Assembly: GCA_003142475.1 (NCBI GenBank)
Contig: PLMK01000031.1
Span: 41,435 to 84,864 of the forward strand
Length of the DNA stretch: 43,430 bases
From: Ignavibacteriota bacterium
Lineage (GTDB): Bacteria; Bacteroidota; Ignavibacteria; UBA10030
Reading direction: 5' to 3'
In this document: piece by piece, positions 7,908-17,600 of the stretch
How positions within the stretch are numbered: the stretch's first letter is position 1
Layout: each line of letters opens with the position of its first letter
Notes under the pieces: generated by a model
Databases searched by the model: none
What the model saw: only the letters and a program-made list of their open reading frames with translations
What the model was told of the DNA's origin: nothing
Program-made: the position numbers and the translations under genes

Positions 7908-9058
7908 TTGATTCCAAGTTTTATTGAATACTCATTAAAAGTTTTTTCATGAAGACCTGTTAATCGATAGGCATCACGATAAAGAAGCCGTCCTTCTTTT
8001 GTCGCCTGGATTACGGCATGAGCAAATCTTTTCCCAATCCTTACATTTTGATTTCTATAAAAATCGCCTCCGCCCTTTTTAGATTTTTTCGTTAATTGTA
8101 AATCTTCCTGTTCTTCTTTATATTTTCCATAAAATGCTAAGAAACGCGTTAGATTTATAAAACCAAGATCAAGTGCGCGACGCGCAACAACAAGAGTGCT
8201 TACCTTAAACTGCTTAGATAAACTGCCAAACGGATTCTTTGTGTTTTCGACTTCTTTCCAAGCTTTCCGGATTTCATTCTCTGGAACTAAAAATTCTGCC
8301 GCAACCTTATTACAAAACTTCTCTTTGTTGTCATCAAACGGTTGTAAAAACGCTAAGTTAAAAATACTACCACTTCCTAACCATACATGTGCTAATTCAT
8401 GCGCGATAGTAAACATTTGCGCACCTTCAAAATCGGCACCATTTATAAATATCAAAGGTGCCATATTGTCAATTAAAACAAATCCACGAAATTCGGCAAC
8501 ATCCAATTTGCGATAATTATTGTTCCCTACAACGCCATTTCTCGCTATTAAAATACCGGCTCGATCAACCAAGTTGCGCAATGCTGCCAATGCATCTCTC
8601 CATGTGCTATAATGTGCCGCCCAATCCGTAGTAAGTCCAAAAGTATCTCTAATGCTTTTTGCCGCAAACTTTATATCGGTATCTACCGTGACAGAACCGA
8701 CAAAAGGAAGCGGTGTTTCTTTTTCTTCGATAAGATAATCATGCATCCAATTTTGCCGACGTCGCATCGTATGGAATGTTTCTATCAGATTTGGACTTGG
8801 TCGAAGGATATGTTTATCCTTAACTGTTCGGAAGTTAGGAATTGGTAAGGTTTCGTCTGGGGGTTCTTGTAGGAATAAATAACCTAACGGTGTGTATGTT
8901 TTGTGTGCGAATTTTTCGAGTTGTTTTAATTCGGGGGATTCTTCCCCACTCATCCATTTGAGAAACTTTGGGAATTTTTCTAATATATATTCGACTGTAA
9001 GCCCAGAGCGTTCCCTTGCCCAGTTAAGAATCTGACTATTGACTGCGATTGTACTCAT
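7904..9058 (-). CDS. XRE / ImmA-IrrE family metallopeptidase, probable antitoxin-regulator
   Basis: This 384-residue protein begins with an XRE-like helix-turn-helix region (LNWARERSGLTVEYILEKFP, about 12-60) and carries an ImmA/IrrE (DUF955) zinc peptidase domain with HELAH at residues 220-224 (FTIAHELAHVWLG), followed by the usual helical end with KFCNKVAAEFLVPE. Family members act as repressor-like antitoxins or cleave a partner regulator under stress. It is the first gene of a two-gene unit with the PIN protein, overlapping by 4 bases. The unit faces away from argC and looks like an accessory cassette. ATG start at 9058. Confidence 0.88.
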   Translation of the reverse strand: MSTIAVNSQILNWARERSGLTVEYILEKFPKFLKWMSGEESPELKQLEKFAHKTYTPLGYLFLQEPPDETLPIPNFRTVKDKHILRPSPNLIETFHTMRRRQNWMHDYLIEEKETPLPFVGSVTVDTDIKFAAKSIRDTFGLTTDWAAHYSTWRDALAALRNLVDRAGILIARNGVVGNNNYRKLDVAEFRGFVLIDNMAPLIFINGADFEGAQMFTIAHELAHVWLGSGSIFNLAFLQPFDDNKEKFCNKVAAEFLVPENEIRKAWKEVENTKNPFGSLSKQFKVSTLVVARRALDLGFINLTRFLAFYGKYKEEQEDLQLTKKSKKGGGDFYRNQNVRIGKRFAHAVIQATKEGRLLYRDAYRLTGLHEKTFNEYSIKLGIN

Positions 9059-9095
9059 AGGATTACTTCAAATTTTGATATTATTTGTCTAATAA

Positions 9096-9181
9096 GCAAA
9101 CATTGGATTTTATCGTTTGTTTGCGCTAGTTTTCTCTCTGTATAATTCCCGCATATCCAGCGTTTGCGAAGTATACACTTC
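9096..9181. promoter_or_regulatory. Possible operator dyads upstream of the ImmA/PIN pair
   Basis: GCAAAC (9096-9101) pairs with GTTTGC (9119-9124), and GAAGT (9168-9172) pairs with ACTTC (9177-9181) around ATAC. These are candidates for autoregulation of the divergent XRE-ImmA gene. Only the symmetry is seen; the role is inference. Confidence 0.25.
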
Positions 9182-9214
9182 CGAATATTTTTCACTTGCA
9201 TAATTATCCATATC

Positions 9215-9232
9215 ACTGTATATTAATACAGT
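9215..9232. promoter_or_regulatory. Candidate ArgR operator (ARG box) upstream of argC
   Basis: ACTGTATATTAATACAGT is a perfect inverted repeat: 7-base arms ACTGTAT and ATACAGT around a central ATTA, 18 bases in total. ARG boxes known from other bacteria are AT-rich 18-base palindromes next to arginine promoters. It lies 30 bases before the argC start, and argR is in the same gene row, so autoregulated repression by arginine is a natural reading. The exact consensus in this lineage is not known to me. Confidence 0.5.
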
Positions 9233-9262
9233 TATTAAATATAGAAGGAGAACGTTGAAATA

Positions 9263-10279
9263 ATGATTTCTGTTTCCGTTGTCGGTGCATCCGGTTATTC
9301 GGGCATCGAACTTTTGAAAATTCTCGTTCGGCATCCAGGTGTGTGCATAGATAGGCTCTTTGCAAATTCTTCCGCAGGTAAACATCTCGCAGATGTCGTG
9401 CCATCATTCAGTAAAACAGTAGACATGGTGCTTGAGCTGTATTCTGTCGATAAAATAGTAAAGAGCGATCTGGTTTTTGTTGCGCTTCCATCGGGAGAAG
9501 CAATGAATCTTGTCCCAGCAATGCTTTCAGAAGGAAAACGGGTCATTGATCTCGGCGGCGACTTTCGTCTGCAGGATACTTCATTGTACGAGCGATATTA
9601 TAAACGAAGTCACTCGGCGAGCACAATACTAAAACAATCTGTATATGGTTTGCCGGAATGGAATTGTTCTCAGATCAAATCAGCATCTCTTATTGCAAAT
9701 CCGGGCTGTTATCCAACAAGCGCCATCCTCCCGCTTGCCCCACTTTTAAAAGAAGGCATTATTGAATCGAAAGGCATCGCCATTAGTTCACTCTCGGGTG
9801 TTTCTGGTGCCGGACGCAGTTCTTCAACCGAGATGTCGTTTGCAGAAGTGAATGAATCGGTTCGTGCATATAAAGTTGGTACGCATCAGCACATTCCAGA
9901 AATTAAGTCGATATTGGAATCACTTTCAAATACACAGGTGAAGCTCTCATTTGTGCCGCATCTTCTTCCTATCACGCGCGGTATTTATACTTCATCGTAT
10001 GCGACATTAAAAAAGCCATTGACTGAGCAGACAATTCTTGATGTATATGAAAAATATTATGCAACAGCGCCATTTGTTCGATATTCCGCAACAGCAATTC
10101 CGGAAATTAAAAACGTTGCATATACGAATTTCATCGATATTGGCTTCCGCATTAACCACGAAGACGGACAGCTCGTCCTTCTTTCTACAATTGACAATTT
10201 AATAAAAGGCGCAGCGGGACAAGCGGTACAAAATATGAATATCATGTTTAGACTGAACGAAACAGAAGGATTACAGTAA
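9263..10279 (+). CDS. argC: N-acetyl-gamma-glutamyl-phosphate reductase
   Basis: This 338-residue enzyme performs the NADPH-dependent reduction of N-acetylglutamyl phosphate to the semialdehyde, third step of arginine synthesis. Evidence: the N-terminal Rossmann start VVGASGYSGIELL, the catalytic cysteine C149 in NPGCYPTSA, and the later GVSGAGRSS segment. Length is normal. AAGGAG at 9245-9250 precedes the ATG by 12 bases, slightly far. Its TAA overlaps the ATG of argJ by one base, so the two are translationally coupled. First gene of the arg row and likely controlled through the palindrome at 9215. Confidence 0.97.
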   Translation: MISVSVVGASGYSGIELLKILVRHPGVCIDRLFANSSAGKHLADVVPSFSKTVDMVLELYSVDKIVKSDLVFVALPSGEAMNLVPAMLSEGKRVIDLGGDFRLQDTSLYERYYKRSHSASTILKQSVYGLPEWNCSQIKSASLIANPGCYPTSAILPLAPLLKEGIIESKGIAISSLSGVSGAGRSSSTEMSFAEVNESVRAYKVGTHQHIPEIKSILESLSNTQVKLSFVPHLLPITRGIYTSSYATLKKPLTEQTILDVYEKYYATAPFVRYSATAIPEIKNVAYTNFIDIGFRINHEDGQLVLLSTIDNLIKGAAGQAVQNMNIMFRLNETEGLQ

Positions 10280-11496
10280 TGGAAATTGATGCATCACAGG
10301 AATGCGCCGGCGGTGTAACGGCAGCACAAGGATTTACAGCCGGCGGAGTTTATTGCGGTATACGCAAGGCAAAAAAGGATATTGCCATTGTGCAGTCGGC
10401 AAAACCGGCTGTTGTCGCTGGTGTATTCACACTGAACAAAGTTATTGCAGCGCCTTTACTCGTTGATAAAATTCAACTTAAGAATTCGAATGTATGTTCA
10501 GCCGTCGTTGTCAATAGCGGAAACGCTAACGCTTGCACAGGTGAGCAAGGAATGAAAGACGCGTGGATGATGGTCGACACGACCGCCGATGCTCTTCATT
10601 TGCCGCGGGAGCAAGTGATGGTCTCTTCTACCGGTGTTATCGGGCAATATCTTCCGATGGAAAATGTTGTGAGTGGCATCCGTGATCTATCAACAAAGCT
10701 TTCTGTAGATGGAAACAAAGATGCAGCTGAAGCAATCATGACAACCGATATTTTTCCTAAACAATGTGCCGTGCGTGTTCCTTTTGGAACGTCTGTTATC
10801 ACAATTGGCGGAATGGCTAAAGGTTCCGGCATGATTGCACCGAACATGGCAACGATGCTTGCATTTGTTACCACCGATGCTGTCATTGCGCCATCGGCGT
10901 TGCAGGCGGCGTTACGCATTGCAAACAATCATTCTTTCAATCGCATTACTGTCGATGGCGATATGAGTACGAACGATATGCTGCTTGTGCTTGCAAACGG
11001 ATTAACGAAGAATGAAGAGATTCGGGAAAAAACTCCTGCATTCCAGCAATTTCTTGCCGCACTCGAATATGTACTTATTAAACTTGCAAAGATGATTGCA
11101 CGCGACGGTGAAGGCGCTACAAAGTTTATAGAAATCGTTGTAAGCGGAGCGCGAACGGAAGATGAAGCTGTGCAAGCCGCGCGGGCTGTGGCAAATTCAA
11201 ATCTAGTTAAAACCGCACTTCACGGTGCTGATGCAAATTGGGGCAGAATTCTAGCCGCAGTTGGATACTCCGGTATTGATTTCGATCCGGCAAAAATATC
11301 AATTGGCTTTGACGATTTGCTTGTGCTGAAGCCGAATTACGAAATTGTTCTTGACGAAGAAAAAGCAAAGACGAAACTCTCGCAGGAAAACATCACAGTG
11401 CTTATCAATTTACATCAAGGTTCCGCTGAAGCATGCTTCTGGACGTGCGATCTGACAAAAGAATATATTCATATCAACGCAAGTTATCGTTCATAA
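10279..11496 (+). CDS. argJ: Bifunctional glutamate N-acetyltransferase / ornithine acetyltransferase ArgJ
   Basis: This 405-residue Ntn-type enzyme transfers the acetyl group from N-acetylornithine to glutamate, making the acetyl cycle self-sustaining. The autocleavage site is visible in APNMATMLAF, where T192 would become the nucleophile of the beta chain; GGMAKGSGMI precedes it. The C-terminal DLTKEYIHINASYRS is the usual end. ArgJ implies the cyclic pathway, consistent with no argA or argE in the row. Whether it also accepts acetyl-CoA cannot be read from the sequence. Confidence 0.96.
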   Translation: MEIDASQECAGGVTAAQGFTAGGVYCGIRKAKKDIAIVQSAKPAVVAGVFTLNKVIAAPLLVDKIQLKNSNVCSAVVVNSGNANACTGEQGMKDAWMMVDTTADALHLPREQVMVSSTGVIGQYLPMENVVSGIRDLSTKLSVDGNKDAAEAIMTTDIFPKQCAVRVPFGTSVITIGGMAKGSGMIAPNMATMLAFVTTDAVIAPSALQAALRIANNHSFNRITVDGDMSTNDMLLVLANGLTKNEEIREKTPAFQQFLAALEYVLIKLAKMIARDGEGATKFIEIVVSGARTEDEAVQAARAVANSNLVKTALHGADANWGRILAAVGYSGIDFDPAKISIGFDDLLVLKPNYEIVLDEEKAKTKLSQENITVLINLHQGSAEACFWTCDLTKEYIHINASYRS

Positions 11497-11552
11497 ATGA
11501 TAATAGAATGCAATTACATCTGATAACGTAATGCTGATTATTGAGAATTAAC

Positions 11553-12401
11553 ATGACACACACGCAAACCAAAGAAGACGTTCTTATTGAAGCGCTGCCG
11601 TACATTCAAACGTACGAAGGCAAAACATTTGTTATTAAATATGGCGGGGCGGCTATGAGAGACGAACGCCTAAAAGTTTCTTTTGCTCAGGATGTGACGA
11701 TTCTCCGTAAGATCGGTATTAATATTATCATTGTGCACGGCGGCGGAAAAGATATTACCGATCTCGCTTCTGCACTGAATATTCCCACCCGATTTGTTGA
11801 TGGACAGCGTTATACTGATGAGAAAATGGTTGATGTAGTGCTGATGGTGCTGGCTGGAAAGTTGAATAAAGAAATCGTCAATCTCATCAATACGAACGGC
11901 GGTAATGCTATTGGGCTTTGTGGTATAGATAATGGGTTGTTAAAGGCACAGCGAATTACCGAGAAAGATCTCGGCTTAGTTGGGGACGTAAATTTTGTGA
12001 ACACAGGTTTTTTGAATTTACTTTTGAATAATGGAATGATGCCGGTGATCGCTCCATTGGCAGTGGGAGACGATAATAAAATTTTAAACATCAATGCAGA
12101 TCTAGCCGCAGGTGCTATTGCAACAGCATTGAAAGCGGAAAAACTCGTCTATCTCAGCGACATCGAAGGCGTGCTCGTGGACAAGCAATTGATTTCATCG
12201 CTTACATATGCGGAATCAGAATCGCTCATTGAACGCGGTGCAATTCATAGCGGAATGATTCCAAAAGTGCGTTCTGCGTTTGCCACACTCGATACCGGTG
12301 TAAATAAAGTTCACATTATCGATGGACGCATTAAGCATTCTCTCCTGCTGGAAATTTTTACTGACGAAGGAGTAGGAACCCAAATGATACATCCGTCATA
12401 A
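11553..12401 (+). CDS. argB: Acetylglutamate kinase
   Basis: This amino-acid kinase phosphorylates N-acetylglutamate, second step of arginine synthesis. Motifs: FVIKYGGAAM near the N-terminus, INIIIVHGGGKDI for substrate and phosphate binding, GFLNLL..NGMMPVIAPL, NINADLAAGAIA for ATP, and SGMIPKV at the C-terminal side. I start it at the ATG at 11553 (MTHTQTKEDVLIEAL); an upstream in-frame TTG at 11541 adds only four residues. It follows argJ after 56 bases and is followed by argR after 11. Confidence 0.96.
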   Translation: MTHTQTKEDVLIEALPYIQTYEGKTFVIKYGGAAMRDERLKVSFAQDVTILRKIGINIIIVHGGGKDITDLASALNIPTRFVDGQRYTDEKMVDVVLMVLAGKLNKEIVNLINTNGGNAIGLCGIDNGLLKAQRITEKDLGLVGDVNFVNTGFLNLLLNNGMMPVIAPLAVGDDNKILNINADLAAGAIATALKAEKLVYLSDIEGVLVDKQLISSLTYAESESLIERGAIHSGMIPKVRSAFATLDTGVNKVHIIDGRIKHSLLLEIFTDEGVGTQMIHPS

Positions 12402-12412
12402 GGGATACGAAT

Positions 12413-12868
12413 ATGGAAAAACAACGTCGTCATTTAACAATAAAACAAATTCTCGCCAATCGTACAATAACCACGCAAAGTGAATTAGCATCGGCAATGC
12501 GGAAAGAGGGTTTCAAAACCACGCAAGCAACGCTCTCGCGAGATATGAAAGAGCTTGGCATTGCATGGGTTTACACACCAAGCGGCGCAAAATACATGCT
12601 CAGCCCAGAACAGGAAGAAGAACGTCTGACAACACTTATCGGTTTTGAAATTGAAAAGATTGAAGCAAACGAAAGCATGGTGCTCATTAAAACGTTGCCC
12701 GGGCGGGCACAGGGTGTCGCTGAAATCATAGACCATCTTCATCTCCCATCCGTGCTCGGGACACTTGCAGGTGACAACACCGTGTTTGTTCTTCCGCGCT
12801 CGATCAAAACGATTAGGGAAACCATCAGTGCACTTCGGGATATTCTTGAAAAAACCAAACAAGTATAA
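12413..12868 (+). CDS. argR: Arginine repressor ArgR
   Basis: This 151-residue protein has the ArgR two-domain plan: an N-terminal winged helix (RHLTIKQILANRTITTQSELASAM, then TQATLSRDMKELGI, about 8-70) and a C-terminal hexamerisation and arginine-binding domain (TLPGRAQGVAEIIDHL, and GTLAGDNTVFVLPR with the Asp used for arginine). It would bind ARG boxes with arginine as co-repressor, and a fitting palindrome lies ahead of argC. Encoded inside the row it regulates, which suggests feedback on its own level. Confidence 0.96.
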   Translation: MEKQRRHLTIKQILANRTITTQSELASAMRKEGFKTTQATLSRDMKELGIAWVYTPSGAKYMLSPEQEEERLTTLIGFEIEKIEANESMVLIKTLPGRAQGVAEIIDHLHLPSVLGTLAGDNTVFVLPRSIKTIRETISALRDILEKTKQV

Positions 12869-12907
12869 CTGCAAACACTTCATTTGAAAACAGAAAGATA
12901 ATTATCG

Positions 12908-13246
12908 ATGTATTTCTACACAATTGATATTGCCCATCCGCCACTCACATCTGAGGCCGCTGAAATGATGCTGGATGATGAAGTGAGACGAATCCACTCC
13001 ACACAAAAATGGCGTGCCCTGAAAGTAATACATGGTCACGGAACAAACGACCGTCCTGCTATATTGAAACAAGTTGTTTATAACTGGGCGCACCGCAATC
13101 AAGCACGTCTGTTGTCAGTTATTCCTGGAGAGGATTACCATATTCTTGATACAAAAACACAAGAAATGCGCAAACAATGCGGACAGGTGCCGGATCCAGA
13201 TCTTGGAAAATCGAACCCCGGTATAACTTTATTTTGGATAAAATAG
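12908..13246 (+). CDS. Smr-domain protein (MutS2 C-terminal-like)
   Basis: This 112-residue protein carries the features of a stand-alone Smr domain: an early [20 protein letters not shown] helix (the DLHG-like entry), then [13 protein letters not shown], the HGxG core motif, followed by a helix and a short strand. Smr domains bind or nick nucleic acids and occur at the end of MutS2 or alone. Its place between argR and argG is odd for a nucleic-acid protein and suggests it simply shares the transcript. Specific function unknown. Confidence 0.75.
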   Translation: MYFYTIDIAHPPLTSEAAEMMLDDEVRRIHSTQKWRALKVIHGHGTNDRPAILKQVVYNWAHRNQARLLSVIPGEDYHILDTKTQEMRKQCGQVPDPDLGKSNPGITLFWIK

Positions 13247-13266
13247 AAGATATTATTACAAGGAGA

Positions 13267-14490
13267 ATGGAATTGAAAAAAGAAAGAATTGCCGTCGCAT
13301 ATTCTGGCGGACTTGATACATCTGTTATTGTGAAATGGCTGCAAGAAAAATACAATGCGGAGATTATCACCGTTACAGGAAATCTTGGGCAGAAAAAAGA
13401 ACTCGTTGGATTAAAAGAAAAAGCGATCAAATCTGGGGCCAAGAAAGTCTATATACAGGATTTATCGAAAGAGTTCGTGGAAGAATATATTTGGCCATCA
13501 CTAAAAGCCGGTGCACTCTACGAATATAACTATCCGATGGCAACAGCAATCGGACGCCCATTGCTTGCAAAATCATTAGTGAAGATTGCTAAGAAAGAAG
13601 GATGCACTGCGGTTGCTCATGGCTGTACAGGAAAAGGAAACGATCAGGTTCGTTTCGAAGTTTCCGTTGCTGCGCTTGCTCCAGAATTAAAAGTACTGGC
13701 GCCGGTGCGTGAGTGGGAATTTAAATCACGTGAAGAAGAAATCGCTTACTGCGAAAAGCATGGTATTCCAGTTTCTGCAACGAAGAAAAATCCATATTCT
13801 ATCGATGAAAATCTTTGGGGCACCGCAATCGAATGCGGAGTATTAGAAGATCCGATGGTCGAACCACCTGCCGATGCATACCAACGCACTGTGCCTGCAA
13901 ATTTAGCACCAGATAAACCTACGTACGTCACTATTGAATTTAAGTTTGGTGTTCCAGTTGCATTAAATGGCAAAAAGATGAGTGGTGTAGAATTGATCGA
14001 CCGCCTCAACGAAATTGCGGGAGCGAACGGCGTAGGCAGACTCGACCTTGTTGAGAACCGCCTTGTTGGTATTAAGTCACGCGAAGTGTACGAAGCGCCC
14101 GCGGCAACAGTTCTCCACTTTGCCCATCGCGAACTAGAACGTCTTGTATTAGACAAAGACACTGCACACTTTAAAGCCAAACTCGCCAACGATTACGCCG
14201 ACTTGATTTATAACGGATTGTGGTTCACGCCGCTTCGGGTTGCAATGGATGCATTTGTGAATGAAACACAAAAAGTAGTTTCCGGATTAGTAAAAGTGAA
14301 ACTCTATAAAGGCAATCTTGATATTGCAGGACGTACGTCGCCTTCTTCACTCTATGACACAAAGCTGGCAACATACACAGAAGAGGATTCGTTCGACCAC
14401 AAAGCAAGTGTTGGCTTCATAAAAATCTACGGCTTGCCGATAAAAACATTTTACCAGGTGAACAAAGGTTTGCTCAAGAAGAAAAAGTAG
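13267..14490 (+). CDS. argG: Argininosuccinate synthase
   Basis: The enzyme joins citrulline and aspartate using ATP. Motifs: the PP-loop [17 protein letters not shown] at the N-terminus, [17 protein letters not shown], and the SIDENLWG segment typical of the family; about 407 residues. Start choice: a Shine-Dalgarno AGGAG at 13261-13265 sits only 1 base before the ATG at 13267 but 7 bases before an in-frame TTG at 13273, so the true start may be the TTG ([13 protein letters not shown]). The longer frame from 13177 overlaps the Smr gene and is unlikely. Last gene of the main arg row; a hairpin terminator follows. Confidence 0.96.
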   Translation: MELKKERIAVAYSGGLDTSVIVKWLQEKYNAEIITVTGNLGQKKELVGLKEKAIKSGAKKVYIQDLSKEFVEEYIWPSLKAGALYEYNYPMATAIGRPLLAKSLVKIAKKEGCTAVAHGCTGKGNDQVRFEVSVAALAPELKVLAPVREWEFKSREEEIAYCEKHGIPVSATKKNPYSIDENLWGTAIECGVLEDPMVEPPADAYQRTVPANLAPDKPTYVTIEFKFGVPVALNGKKMSGVELIDRLNEIAGANGVGRLDLVENRLVGIKSREVYEAPAATVLHFAHRELERLVLDKDTAHFKAKLANDYADLIYNGLWFTPLRVAMDAFVNETQKVVSGLVKVKLYKGNLDIAGRTSPSSLYDTKLATYTEEDSFDHKASVGFIKIYGLPIKTFYQVNKGLLKKKK

Positions 14491-14518
14491 AGCACCAGTT
14501 ACATTTGCATTCACTTGA

Positions 14519-14550
14519 AAGCCGATAGCTATTGCCATCGGCTTCTTTGT
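14519..14550 (+). terminator. Rho-independent terminator after argG
   Basis: AAGCCGAT (14519-14526) pairs perfectly with ATCGGCTT (14537-14544) over a 10-base loop and is followed by CTTTGTTT. It lies about 30 bases after the argG stop. Confidence 0.75.
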
Positions 14551-14558
14551 TTCAAGCA

Positions 14559-14692
14559 GAACTTGAATTTAATCCCATTTCTTGATTGATTACTACCAGC
14601 CATTCATATCAAAATCAGGAAATTTCGTGCTTCGCCTCATCATCACAACGTTTTTCTTCACATCAACTCTTGTTGCTCAAATCAAAGTTGAA
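14559..14692 (+). repeat. Shared leader plus signal-peptide repeat, copy 1
   Basis: This segment aligns without gaps to 17765-17898 (offset exactly 3206 bases), with about 108 of 134 positions identical by hand count. It covers 68 untranslated bases, including the fully conserved TTCTTGATTGATTA and CAGGAAA, the start codon, and the signal peptide down to the residues after VAQ. The untranslated part is at least as well conserved as the coding part. Confidence 0.85.
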
Positions 14693-17600
14693 GCGCGAAT
14701 CGATACACTTCTCAATCAAATGACAACGGAGGAGAAAATCCTGCAACTCCATCAGGAAGGCTCCTTCAATACTGCTGACAATACGCGTCTTGGAATACCG
14801 GGCTTCGTTATGGCAGATGGACCGCATGGTGTCCGTGATATTAATGGTAGCTATGCGACGAGCTTTCCCGTCGGTATTGGAATGGCATCGATGTGGGATG
14901 TCGATCTTGCACAGCAGATCGGCGTGGCAATGGGAAAAGAATTCCGCGGTAAAAGAAAGTATCAAGCTCTCGGACCTTGTCTCGATATCGACCGCGACCC
15001 GCGCAATGGTCGAAGTCCGGAAACGGGAGGCGAAGATCCCTACCTCTGTGCTCAAATCACAACAGCAGTTGTTAAAGGCATCCAATCAACACCATGCATT
15101 GCGACGATAAAGCATTATAACGCAAACCACCGTGAGAATGGACGAACCACGAATAATATTACTGCGGCACGGCGTGTATTGAACGAACCCGCAGGACTTG
15201 CTTTCCGCACTGCAATTCAACAAGGTGGTGCGATGTCCGTGATGAATGCGTATAATAAAATCAATGGTGAATATTGCGCGGAGAATTATACACTATTAAC
15301 TTCTATTCTTCGTACTCAATGGGGATTTCCATTTTATGTTGTTTCCGACTGGGGTTCAATTACGAATTCGGAACGCGCAATCAAAGCAGGCTGCGACATT
15401 TGCATGGGGTCTGCTATGTATCAGTACGATCTTCCATCTCTTGTAAGCAGTGGTGTTGTTTCTGATACAGTGTTGAATAATGCGGTTCGCCATGTTCTAC
15501 GAACAAAAATATTTGCCGGCATGCTCGATTACCAGCCGCCAGGCGATATCAACGATGTCAACAGCACCGATCATCAGCAGTTGTGCCTTGAAGCCGGTCG
15601 AAAATCTCTTGTTCTGCTCAAGAATCAAAATAAGATTCTTCCGATCAGCAAGTCCGTCAAATCCATAGCACTTATCGGTCCTAGTGCTGCAATTGCACAA
15701 ATTGACGGCAGCGGAAGTTCGTACGTTACGCCTTATTTTACTATCACTCCAAGACAAGGCATAGAAAGTAAAATTGGGACCGAGAAATTACTGTATGCGA
15801 AGGGATGTGATATTAATAGTACAGATACGAGCGGCTTTACCGCGGCAGTGGATTATGCGAAAAGTGCAGATGTTGTCATTTATTGCGGTGGACTCGATGG
15901 GGGTCAAGAAGGAGAAGGTGCTGACCGTGCAAGTGGTTCGACAAGTCTGCCGGGCAAACAACAAGAACTCATTAACATACTAGCAACCGCTAATCCAAAT
16001 CTCGTTGTGGCTATTTTCAGCGGCGGAGTATGCAATCTAAGCCAATGTATTGATACGATCAAAGGATTGATCTATGCGTTTTATCCGGGTCAGGAAGGCG
16101 GCAATGCACTTGCTGATGTGTTATTCGGTGATTACAATCCCGGCGGCAAAATGCCTGTGACAATGCCAAAAGATGATTCACAGCTTCCTGCATGGAACGA
16201 CAACCTTGACGATGACTACGGTTGCGGATACCGTTGGTACGATAAGATGGGATACGTACCGCAATTTGCTTTTGGGTATGGACTCAGCTATACGACTTTT
16301 TCGTACGGGAATTTGAAAATATCCCCCAAATCAGTGGCACCGGGAGAGTTGGTGACGGTTCAAGTTGATGTGACAAATAGCGGTCCACAAACCGGAGACG
16401 AAGTAGTTCAACTCTATCTGAGTCATCCTGAATCATCTATACCGATGCCAACAAAAGAGCTTAAAGCGTTTAAACGAATAACACTTGATGCTGGACAAAC
16501 AGTTACTGTAGAGTTCACGCTCACCGCCGACGAACTGTATTATTATAATGAGGTAAGCGATACATATGAAGTTGAGTCAGGTCAATTTACAGTTCGTGTC
16601 GGTAGTTCATCAGACAATCTACGACTCTATGACAGTTTTGAGGTACGAAATGGTACTCGGAAACCCGACTTGCTCATCACCAATATAAGAATGGTTCCTC
16701 CATATCCATTGCCCGGTCAAAAAGTTATCTTTTATGCCACAGTGAAAAACCAGGGAAGTGCACCAACAATAGCAGGCTCACCATTAAAGCTATCGTTCAA
16801 TGTAAATGGTCAACAAGTAAGCTGGTCGGACGAATTCACAAACTCCATTCCTGCTGGCGGAATGGAGTTGATTTGCGGCAACACATGGACGGCAAACGCA
16901 GTTGGAACATTTAATATTGAAGCAACCGTTGATCCTGATAAAACAGTGGATGAGTGCGTGGAAACCAACAATGTTTTCTCTTCACAATTTTCAGTCTACC
17001 CGTTTCCATTACAGAATCTCGCTTTGAATAAATCTGTGATAGTCTCTTCTGTGAATTTATCTGCATATAGAGGAACAAATGCCATTGATGGAAATATGAA
17101 CACGCAATGGAGATCCGTTTCGAGTGATCCACAATTTATCATTGTTGATCTTGGTGCAAACGCATATATCAATAACGTTGTATTGCGTTGGGGGACGTAT
17201 GCAAAAGAATATTATCTCCAGATTTCCGACGATACATTAGTGTGGACAGATGTCAAACACGTCTTGAACATCAATAGCGGAGAGGATAATATTTCCGTCG
17301 GAGCATCAGCTCGATTTGTACGAATGCTGGGGATACAACGACAAATCGCCCAATTTGGATTTTCTATCTATGAAATAGAAATCTATGGGACAATTCCGAC
17401 CGGTGTAAACGAAAAAGCACAAAAGAGTATCATTCCTTCAGAATACGCCTTGTTGAGTGCCTATCCTAATCCATGCAACCCAACGACTACGATTGCGTAC
17501 GATTTGCCGCAAGAATCCAATGTGACATTGAAGGTATTTAACATGCTCGGCCAAGAAGTAGCCACACTTGTGAATACTCGGCAAAGAGCCGGACATTATT

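Noticed and set aside
6959-9262. Attachment-site duplication flanking the toxin-antitoxin cassette
   Set aside because: No second copy of the tRNA 3' end (TTCGAGTCCCTTATGCTCCA) was found on either flank and no integrase is present.
12485-12883. Minus-strand frame opposite argR
   Set aside because: argR is well supported; the antisense frame is Cys- and Phe-rich with no domain.
13177-13266. Upstream extension of argG to the start at 13177
   Set aside because: It would overlap the Smr gene by 70 bases and add residues before the conserved AYSGGLDTS loop that the family lacks; a Shine-Dalgarno stretch sits at 13261.
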